DNA of 64,000 nt from CAVTRI01 sp963737075 (GTDB lineage: Bacteria > Actinomycetota > Acidimicrobiia > Acidimicrobiales > Palsa-688): assembly GCA_963737075.1 (NCBI GenBank), contig CAVTRI010000002.1, forward strand, positions 496,001-560,000, read 5' to 3'. Below, piece after piece: positions 57,467-64,000 of the stretch (position 1 is its first letter; every line of letters begins with the position of its first letter). Position numbers and translations under genes: made by a program. A model generated the notes under the pieces. It saw only the letters and a program-made list of their open reading frames with translations. It did no database searches and had not been told where the DNA came from.

Positions 57467-60314
57467 GCGATCGGCGCTCCTGTGGAACCAGTTCCAATCG
57501 GACCGTGGTGACCGGCGAGGCCGCGTCGATCAGGTCTGAAGCGCTGGCCCCCGGAAGGTTGAACGTCACCGCCACCGCGCCCGGCGCCAGCCCGGGATCG
57601 GCACGCGCCGGCAGCGTAAGGTCCCCCCGGGCGGACACCACCCGGATCGTCGCCCCGTCGGGGATGCCGAGACGGGACAGGTCGTCGGGATGGACGTTGG
57701 CGTGCGGTTGCGGGTGCAGCCCGGCGAGGGAGGCGGATGACTGCACCAGCGTGCCCCCGTCCCACAGTGTGCGGCGCACGACCAGCCGCAACTCGTCGCC
57801 TCGAAAGGCCGGAGAACCGTCTGGCGTCGCGGCGGGAGGCGCCAGCACCCCCAAACGGGCAGGTCGGATGGGCGCCTCGGTGTCGTCTCCCTCGCTGCTG
57901 GCGGCGCTGGACTGCTCCGCGGCGGGGGCGCCGTCGGGCTGCTCGTTCCCGCGGTCCGTCGGCGCGTCCACTCGATTGACGCCTGGGCCGGCGACCATGA
58001 GCGTGGTCGGTGGCGTCGTGTGGACCTCGGCGGAGGCGATGCCAGGATCGGCCATCGGATCCAATGGACGCGGCCGGGGCGGAAGGGGCGCCGACGGGTC
58101 CACCGGGACAACCAACCCGTCGCGCCCCTGGCGACTGCCGAGGACGTCATATCCTGCCCCTTGGTGCAGCGGCGAGAGCCGCTCCACCTCCGCCCAGATG
58201 TCCTCCAGGCTGGCCCACCCGAGGTCGACCGCGAGCCGGGCGGCGAGCTCGGAGGCGATCATCCAATCGGGCCAGGCCATCCCGGGGGCAGTCACCAGCT
58301 GACCCAGCCAGTTGATCCGGCCCTCCAGGTTGGTGAACGTGCCCCGCCGCTCGGCGTACGTCGCCGCTGGAAGTATCACATCCGCCCGCCGGTTCGAGGC
58401 GTTGAAATGTGTGTCGACGGCAACCACGAACCGGGCGCCGTCGAGACCCTTTACGGCGGCGGTGGAGTCGGGGAAGTCCGTCAGGGGGTCGGCTCCGAGC
58501 AGCACCAGTCCCCCTATCCGGCCCCGGGCGGCATCGGCCAGGATGCCGGCCGTGTCGATCCCTCGTTCGGCTGGCAGCTCGGTCCCCCAATGGTGCTCGT
58601 ACCACGCCCGGCCGTCACCGAGCGCGACCCGGCCCGGCAGGACGCCCGGGGCGAGACCGAGATCAAGAGCGCCGTGCACATTGGACCGCCGGAGGCCCGA
58701 TAAGAAGGCGACGCCCGGCAGGCCGGCAAGGGTTGCGGCGGCTGCGACTACCTCGCTTTCGGGCTCGGCCAGCGACGGCCTGCCCAGGATCACCACGACT
58801 TGCGGCGACCCGGGGAGCCCTTTTTCCCAAGCTCGGTGCAGATGCGCGCGCACGTCTTCGATGGTGTTGACGTCGACGCCCGCCACCGGGCCGTCGATCG
58901 GCTCATGACGGGCGATCGCCCTCACCAAAGCCGCCAGCTCGCCGGGGCGATAGCAGAGGGTACGGGCGGCGTACTTCGACACCCCTCCGCGTTGCGGCGT
59001 CAGCTCAACCAGTTGCAGCCCACGGTCTTGGATCGCGGCCCGCAGACGCAGGTACAGCACCGGGAGCTCATCCTTGATGTCGCCGCAAATGGTGACCACG
59101 AGCGGCGCGGCCGCGGCCTGGTCGATGGTCGCCCTCGGCAACCCGAGCACCACCTCGGCGGGCAGGCCGTCACCGAGCTGGGCGTCTACGTTGTCGGTGC
59201 CGAGCACGACGCGAGCCGTCTTCGCCCAGGCGTAGGCGTCCTCGTTAGGAAGTCGGGCTCCGCCGATCACCGCCAGCGACCGGCCCCCACCGCTCGCCTT
59301 CGCAGCCGCCAGGCCCTGGGCGGCCACCCCCAGCGCCTCAGCCCACGACACTTCGACCAGCTGGCCGTCGCGGCGGACAAGCGGCGTCGTCAGCCGCTCC
59401 GGACTCTCGACCGCCTGAAACCCGAACCGACCCTTGTCGCACAACCACGCCCAGTTGACCGGATCGGAGTCGACGCCGATGTAGCGGATCAGCTCGTCAG
59501 AACTGGACTGGATCGCCATCCGGCATCCGACCGAGCACGAGGTGCAACTGCTCTCTACTTGCTCCAGGTCCCAGGGCCGGGCCCGAAAGCGGTACGGCTT
59601 GGCGGTGAGCGCGCCAACCGGACAGATCTGCACCACGTTGCCGCTGAAATACGAACTGTAGGGCTCGGTGGGAAATGTCGCGACTTCAGTACGATCGCCC
59701 CTGTCGGCGAAGTCAATGAGCGGGTCGCCTGCCACCTCGTCCGCGAAACGGACGCACCGGCCACACTGAATGCACCGCTCACGATCCAGGTACACCAGTT
59801 CGGAGATGGGGATCGGCTTGTCCCAGTGGCGTTTCTCCTCTACGAAACGGGTTTCGCCGGGGCCGTACGCGAGGGTCTGGTCCTGTAACGGGCACTCTCC
59901 GCCTTTGTCGCAAACCGGGCAGTCAAGGGGATGGTTGACAAGTAGGAACTCTAGGACTCCGTCCTGAGCCTTTTTAGTGGCTTCGCTCTGGGTGCGGATC
60001 TCCATGCCGTCCGCAACCGGGTTGTAACAGGCGGGCATCAGCGAGAAGCCGCGCGGCCCGCTCACCTCGACCAGGCACATGCGGCACATGCCGACCGGTT
60101 TCATACGCGGGTGGTAGCAGAATCGGGGGATGTAGACGCCGGCGTCGTCGGCGGCGTCGATGATCCACTGCCCCTTGCGCGCTGTCACCTCCCGCCCGTC
60201 GATCACCATCGAGACCGTCTCCTCGCTGGCTGCGGGCGTGGGAGGCGGCGTGCCGACCGCACCGGCCGTTACCGGCGGGGGGACGACCACCCTCGGTTGA
60301 CGGACCTCAGACAC
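57459..60314 (-). CDS. nuoG: NADH-quinone oxidoreductase subunit G
   Basis: 951 residues. N-terminal [2Fe-2S] domain (YIPRFCYHPRMKPVGMCRMC), the His-Cys3 region (LLVNHPLDCPVCDKGGECPL), CIQCGRCVRFADEVAGD, and the molybdopterin-oxidoreductase-like part with SSCTSCSVGCRMAIQSSSDE and WLCDKGRFGFQAVESPERL. It relays electrons from NuoF/E to NuoI. The C-terminal third includes a low-complexity segment (around EQPDGAPAAEQSSAASSEGD) before an aspartate-decarboxylase-like barrel. It overlaps nuoF by 8 nt. Confidence 0.96.
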   Translation of the reverse strand: MSEVRQPRVVVPPPVTAGAVGTPPPTPAASEETVSMVIDGREVTARKGQWIIDAADDAGVYIPRFCYHPRMKPVGMCRMCLVEVSGPRGFSLMPACYNPVADGMEIRTQSEATKKAQDGVLEFLLVNHPLDCPVCDKGGECPLQDQTLAYGPGETRFVEEKRHWDKPIPISELVYLDRERCIQCGRCVRFADEVAGDPLIDFADRGDRTEVATFPTEPYSSYFSGNVVQICPVGALTAKPYRFRARPWDLEQVESSCTSCSVGCRMAIQSSSDELIRYIGVDSDPVNWAWLCDKGRFGFQAVESPERLTTPLVRRDGQLVEVSWAEALGVAAQGLAAAKASGGGRSLAVIGGARLPNEDAYAWAKTARVVLGTDNVDAQLGDGLPAEVVLGLPRATIDQAAAAPLVVTICGDIKDELPVLYLRLRAAIQDRGLQLVELTPQRGGVSKYAARTLCYRPGELAALVRAIARHEPIDGPVAGVDVNTIEDVRAHLHRAWEKGLPGSPQVVVILGRPSLAEPESEVVAAAATLAGLPGVAFLSGLRRSNVHGALDLGLAPGVLPGRVALGDGRAWYEHHWGTELPAERGIDTAGILADAARGRIGGLVLLGADPLTDFPDSTAAVKGLDGARFVVAVDTHFNASNRRADVILPAATYAERRGTFTNLEGRINWLGQLVTAPGMAWPDWMIASELAARLAVDLGWASLEDIWAEVERLSPLHQGAGYDVLGSRQGRDGLVVPVDPSAPLPPRPRPLDPMADPGIASAEVHTTPPTTLMVAGPGVNRVDAPTDRGNEQPDGAPAAEQSSAASSEGDDTEAPIRPARLGVLAPPAATPDGSPAFRGDELRLVVRRTLWDGGTLVQSSASLAGLHPQPHANVHPDDLSRLGIPDGATIRVVSARGDLTLPARADPGLAPGAVAVTFNLPGASASDLIDAASPVTTVRLELVPQERRSHG

Positions 60315-61644
60315 GGGCCAGTCTCTCCGGCAGGCGCTGGGGCGGGAAGGGGCAGCGGCCTTCGCGCACGTGCGCGAGGTACTCGTCCCGGAACATGCGC
60401 ACCCCGGACACGATCGACGGCGGGATCGACGGACCCAACGGGCAGATGGTGGTCTGCGCGGGAGGCCAGCGCAGGCCGGGGGAGATGTTGTCGCACACGT
60501 CCATCAGGAGGTCCAGATCCGAGTCGCGGCCCTGTCCGGACTCGATCCGCCGGAGGACGTTCTCCAGCCATCCGCTGCCTTCGCGGCAGGGAGTGCACTG
60601 CCCGCAGGACTCCCGACGGAAGAACCGCGTAATGCGCCACGCGGCTCGCACCATGCACGTGGTCACGTCCATGGCGACGACCGACGCCGAACCGGCCATC
60701 GAACCCGCCTCGGCGATGGCCTCGTTGGACAGGCTGACGTCAAGCTTGTCTGGCCCGAACCACGGCGACGACGCGCCACCTGGAATGAACGCCTTCAGCT
60801 CACGGCCTTCACGGATCCCCGCCCCCAGCGCCGGGTCGTACATGAGATCCCTGAACGTCGCTTTGGCCCATTCCAGCTCGTAGTTTCCGGGCCGATTTAC
60901 GTGCCCTGCGAGCGCCATCAGCTTGGTGCCTTTCGAGCGGCCCTCGCCCAGCGCAGCGAACGACTCGCCCCCGTGAAGCATCACCCAGGGGAGGTTGGCC
61001 ACGGTCTCCACGTTGTTAACGACCGTGGGGGCGCCGTACAGGCCCATGACCGCGGGGTAATAAGGCGGCTTGATGCGGGGATAGCCGCGTTTGCCTTCTA
61101 AGCTCTCAAGAAGGCCGGTTTCATCGCCGCAAATGTAGGCCCCGGCGCCGGGGTGGATCACGATATCGACGCCGAACCCGCTGCCGAAAATGTCTCGCCC
61201 GACCGCTCCGTAGGCGTACGCCTCGTTGAGCGCCGCCTGGAGCCGCTCGATGCCGAGCGGGAACTCACCCCGCACGAAGATGAACACCTGGGCGGCGCCG
61301 ATCGCGTAAGCGCAGATGAGCGACCCCTCGATGATCGCGTGCGGGTCGGCCTCGATGAGCATGTGGTCCTTGAAGGTCGCGGGCTCGCTCTCGTCGCCGT
61401 TGATCGTCAGGTACACGGGCTTGGCGTCGCGCAGCATCCCCCACTTGCGTCCGGCTTCGAAGCCGGCGCCGCCGCGACCGAGGATGTTGGCCGTGTTCAC
61501 GTGCTCGAAGATCTGCTCGGTCGTCATCGCGACCGCCTTGCGCAAGCCGTCGTAGCCTCCGTCGGCCAGGTAGCTCTCGAGGGTCCACGAGCGGGGTGTG
61601 CGCATCCGGCGGGTAACGATGCGGGGCGCGCCGGAGACCGTCAC
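60307..61644 (-). CDS. nuoF: NADH-quinone oxidoreductase subunit F
   Basis: 445 residues. NADH/FMN-binding catalytic subunit: GRGGAGFEAGRKWGM (glycine-rich), YLTINGDESEPATFKDHMLI, YICGDETGLLESLEGKRGYP, and the [4Fe-4S] site ESCGQCTPCREG with a last Cys in TTICPLGPSIP. It overlaps nuoE by 4 nt. Confidence 0.97.
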   Translation of the reverse strand: MTVSGAPRIVTRRMRTPRSWTLESYLADGGYDGLRKAVAMTTEQIFEHVNTANILGRGGAGFEAGRKWGMLRDAKPVYLTINGDESEPATFKDHMLIEADPHAIIEGSLICAYAIGAAQVFIFVRGEFPLGIERLQAALNEAYAYGAVGRDIFGSGFGVDIVIHPGAGAYICGDETGLLESLEGKRGYPRIKPPYYPAVMGLYGAPTVVNNVETVANLPWVMLHGGESFAALGEGRSKGTKLMALAGHVNRPGNYELEWAKATFRDLMYDPALGAGIREGRELKAFIPGGASSPWFGPDKLDVSLSNEAIAEAGSMAGSASVVAMDVTTCMVRAAWRITRFFRRESCGQCTPCREGSGWLENVLRRIESGQGRDSDLDLLMDVCDNISPGLRWPPAQTTICPLGPSIPPSIVSGVRMFRDEYLAHVREGRCPFPPQRLPERLARV

Positions 61645-62297
61645 GTGTGCTCCTCGGTCCGGCCGCCGTCATGGGCGGCCACGGCGGGGGTCGTGAGCCG
61701 GGCCTCGAGGTCGACGGGTGGCGCCGGGCTGACCGGTGGTGGGGGCTCGTCGGTGGCCTGCAGCCCCCGATCGCGCCCGACGCGTGACAGCACGCCGTGG
61801 GGCGGCACCTCAGCGTCCAGCCGCCCCTCGCGCAGGTCGTCGACGATCTGGTCGAAGCGCTCCCGGTCCACGTCGCCGAAGAATCGCCAGTTCACGGTCA
61901 GGCACGGCGCGTTGCCGCACAAGGCGAGACACTCAGCATCCTCAAGCGTGAACATCCCGTCCCTGGTGGTGCCGCCCGGAGCCACCGCGAGCCGCTCCTC
62001 GATGTGGTCGAGCAGCTCGTACGCGCCTTGCAGCATGCAGGCGATGTTGGTGCACACCGCCACGACGTACTTGCCGACCGGCTCGACATGGAACATGTCA
62101 TAAAAAGTCGCCGTCCCTCGGACCTCAGCCGGAGCAAGGCCCAGCAGCTCCCCGACGTGGGCCATCCCGTCTTCACTCAAGTAGCCGTCCTGCTCCTGGA
62201 GCAGGTGGAGGATCGGGATGAGCGCCGAACGGGCGTGCGGGTAAAGAGCGATGAGCTCACGCGCCCGCCGTTCGTTGTCTGGGTTCAGGCGGGCCAC
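61641..62297 (-). CDS. nuoE: NADH-quinone oxidoreductase subunit E
   Basis: 218 residues. Thioredoxin-like [2Fe-2S] protein; the cluster ligands are visible in VCTNIACMLQG (C-x4-C) and CLALCGNAPC (C-x3-C). The N-terminal helical part is LLQEQDGYLSEDGMAHVGEL, preceded by ALIPILH. The C-terminal 40 residues after VPPHGVL are low complexity. It works with NuoF to accept NADH electrons. It is 115 bp after nuoD, the largest gap in this operon. Confidence 0.95.
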   Translation of the reverse strand: MARLNPDNERRARELIALYPHARSALIPILHLLQEQDGYLSEDGMAHVGELLGLAPAEVRGTATFYDMFHVEPVGKYVVAVCTNIACMLQGAYELLDHIEERLAVAPGGTTRDGMFTLEDAECLALCGNAPCLTVNWRFFGDVDRERFDQIVDDLREGRLDAEVPPHGVLSRVGRDRGLQATDEPPPPVSPAPPVDLEARLTTPAVAAHDGGRTEEHT

Positions 62298-62412
62298 GTC
62301 ATCCGATCATCGCGGAGCGAAGCCGTTGAGGTCCAACTCGGAAGCATGGGCTTTGCCGGCCCGTCCCCGGTACCCACGACTTCTGCCGCCCCGACTCCGG
62401 CGCCCCGCCCGC

Positions 62413-64000
62413 TCACCTGTCCACGTCGCCGAGGACAGGGTCGACCGTGGAGACGATGGCGATGGCATCGGCGACGAGCGCTCCGCGCGCCATCGGCGCC
62501 AGCGACTGGAGGTTGGCGAAGCTCGGGGCCCGCACGTGGACCCGGTACGGCCGTGCCGTGCCGTCCGAGACGACGTAGCAGCCCAGCTCTCCGCGCGGGG
62601 ACTCCACCGGCACGTAGGCGTCGCCGGGCGGCACGCGGAAACCTTCGGTGTACAGCTTGAAGTGGTGGATGAGCGCTTCCATCGACTCGTCGATGCGGTT
62701 GCGGGGCGGCGGGGTGATCTTCTTGTCCTGGACCCGGAAGTCGCCTGCCGGCATCATGTCGAGGATCTGGCGGCAGATCTTCACCGACTCGCGGACCTCG
62801 TTGAAACGGATGGCGTAGCGGTCCCAGCAGTCGCCGTGGGTGCCCACGATCACGTCGAAGTCGACGTCGTTATAAGCAAGGTACGGCTGGTCTCGCCGGA
62901 GATCCCATGCGACGCCCGTCGAGCGCAACAGCGGACCGGTGATACCGAGCGCGATCGCGGTGTCCGCGGACAAGGGGCCGATGCCCTGCAGCCGCTTCTG
63001 CAGGATCGGCTGGCCTGTCAGCAGCCGGTCGTAGTCGTCCATCCGCCGGGGAATGGCGTCGCACAGGGCGGCCACGTCGTCGCGCCATCCGTCAGGCAGC
63101 TCGGCGGCCACGCCGCCCGGGCGGAAATAGTTGTGGTTCATCCGCAGCCCGGTGACCTTCTCGAAGAAGGCCAACAGCATCTCCCGCTCCCGCCACCCGT
63201 ACACCAGCATGTTGATGGCGCCGATGTCGGCGCCGTTGGTCGCCAACCACAGGAAGTGGGAGCTCATCCGGTTGAGCTCGCACATCAGCATCCGGATCCA
63301 CGTGGCGCGTGGAGGGACCTCCACTTCCAGCAGGCATTCGACGCTCAGGCAATAGGCGAGCTCGTTGAAAAACGGCGACAGGTAGTCCATGCGGGTGACG
63401 TTGGTGCACCCCTGGTGGTACATCAGCTCTTCGCCCGTCTTCTCCATCCCGGTGTGGAGGTAGCCGACGACCGGCTTGGAGCGGACGATGTTCTCGCCGT
63501 CGAGCTCCACCATGATCCGCAAGACACCGTGGGTGGACGGGTGGGACGGCCCCAGGTTGAGAATCATCGTCTCGTCGTCGGGCAGGTCGACGTCCATATC
63601 AGAGGTGTCGACAACATGTCCCTCGGGCAGCCGGAGGACGCCGCCTTCCTCGACCAGCAGCTCGGCGGGGGCTTCCCGTTCGCGGACGACCATCTCCTGC
63701 CCGCCTTCCGACGTCTGGCGGAGGAGGCTGTCGGTCAGCTCCGGCCCGCCGGGGGGCCGCCGACCGCGGAGGCGGTCCGTCAGGCTGCGACGGTGACGGA
63801 GATGCCGCTCGGGGTCGGTGCCACCGCTCTCGGCAGCTACGCCGCCAGGCCGCTCGGGCCCTGTCACTCCGCTCTCGGCAGCTACGCCGCCGGGCCGCTC
63901 GGGCCCTGTCACTCCGCTCTCGGCAGCTACGCCGCCGGGCCGCTCGGGCCCTGTCACTCCGCTCTCGGCAGCTACGCCGCCGGGCCGCTCGGGCCCTGTC
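62413..64000 (-). CDS. nuoD: NADH-quinone oxidoreductase subunit D, 5' end outside window
   Basis: The body is a full NuoD: ETMILNLGPSHPSTHGVLRI, VVGYLHTGMEKTGEELMYHQ, VSDGTARPYRVHVRAPSFAN. It lines the quinone site. Upstream of the normal start (about DVDLPDDETM) there is a long Arg/Glu-rich extension, and beyond it at least four copies of a 15-residue unit (SGVTGPERPGGVAAE), which continue past the right edge. So the true start is not in the window. The upstream part could be the C-terminus of a fused or overlapping nuoC, or a NuoD extension. Confidence 0.93.
   Translation of the reverse strand, partial: TGPERPGGVAAESGVTGPERPGGVAAESGVTGPERPGGVAAESGVTGPERPGGVAAESGGTDPERHLRHRRSLTDRLRGRRPPGGPELTDSLLRQTSEGGQEMVVREREAPAELLVEEGGVLRLPEGHVVDTSDMDVDLPDDETMILNLGPSHPSTHGVLRIMVELDGENIVRSKPVVGYLHTGMEKTGEELMYHQGCTNVTRMDYLSPFFNELAYCLSVECLLEVEVPPRATWIRMLMCELNRMSSHFLWLATNGADIGAINMLVYGWREREMLLAFFEKVTGLRMNHNYFRPGGVAAELPDGWRDDVAALCDAIPRRMDDYDRLLTGQPILQKRLQGIGPLSADTAIALGITGPLLRSTGVAWDLRRDQPYLAYNDVDFDVIVGTHGDCWDRYAIRFNEVRESVKICRQILDMMPAGDFRVQDKKITPPPRNRIDESMEALIHHFKLYTEGFRVPPGDAYVPVESPRGELGCYVVSDGTARPYRVHVRAPSFANLQSLAPMARGALVADAIAIVSTVDPVLGDVDR
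63826..64000 (-). repeat. 45-bp tandem repeat at the nuoD 5' end
   Basis: GCTCTCGGCAGCTACGCCGC (plus strand) starts units at 63826, 63871, 63916 and 63961 with an exact 45-bp period; the last unit is cut by the window edge after 40 nt. Units 2-4 are identical over what is visible; the first differs by one base. Each encodes 15 residues (SGVTGPERPGGVAAE). Confidence 0.95.

Overview
The window is high-GC actinobacterial chromosome. The left edge carries the conserved ribosomal/transcription block on the minus strand: tRNA-Thr, tRNA-Met, rpmG, tRNA-Trp, secE, nusG, rplK, rplA, rplJ, rplL and the 5' two thirds of rpoB. The right edge carries the respiratory complex I operon nuoD-nuoN. GTG/TTG starts, F420-type LLM oxidoreductases, a mycofactocin-type SDR, a DivIVA-like protein, SARP debris and an AbiEi/DUF559-type protein all fit Actinomycetota. 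A deep-branching class such as Acidimicrobiia is possible, but I cannot fix the taxonomy from this sequence alone.

Layout: 0-9.4 kb, rpoB and ribosomal genes, with two unusual insertions: a DivIVA-like gene plus a small membrane protein between rplL and rpoB, and an ECF sigma/anti-sigma pair between rpmG and tRNA-Trp. 9.4-12.1 kb, a GNAT, a DUF2127-type membrane protein and a GT51 transglycosylase. 12.3-17.0 kb, a compact envelope-stress-like cassette: pspA, an unknown gene, three consecutive genes that each carry two YbjQ-type domains, and htpX. 17.1-19.5 kb, yajQ, tRNA-Tyr, a wHTH-nucleotidyltransferase/HEPN pair and a broken hisN-like gene cut by a repeat element. 19.8-26 kb, small metabolic and regulatory genes (cupin, SRPBCC, EthD, SDR, PAP2, AraC, hydrolase, 5-FCL-like), including a 47-codon zinc-ribbon gene. 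26-36.8 kb, an oxidative-catabolism island: two P450s, an LLM oxidoreductase, a mycofactocin-type SDR, a DapB-fold dehydrogenase, an MFS exporter, two TetR regulators with visible operators, a Ddn-type nitroreductase and an acyl-CoA dehydrogenase. 37-42.6 kb, a truncated LuxR-type ATPase joined to SARP debris, an endonuclease V-like gene behind an mtnA fragment, galK and a zinc alcohol dehydrogenase. 42.6-49 kb, mixed genes plus an array of 21-bp repeats and a 114-bp palindrome. 49.1-64 kb, the nuo operon, with a clear terminator after nuoN.

Two themes cut across the window. First, several proteins carry in-frame tandem repeats near a terminus (rplJ 42 bp, nuoI 30 bp, nuoD 45 bp, a membrane protein 39 bp, the DivIVA-like protein 54 bp). 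Second, there are structured non-coding elements: two diverged 189-bp elements, each bounded by 43-bp hairpins at identical spacing (3454-3642 and 19318-19506), a 112-bp inverted repeat between htpX and yajQ, and the 114-bp palindrome at 46.5 kb. Gene decay is visible at hisN (one-base deletion), at a TIGR03084-type gene (one-base insertion), and at the LuxR/SARP and mtnA scars.
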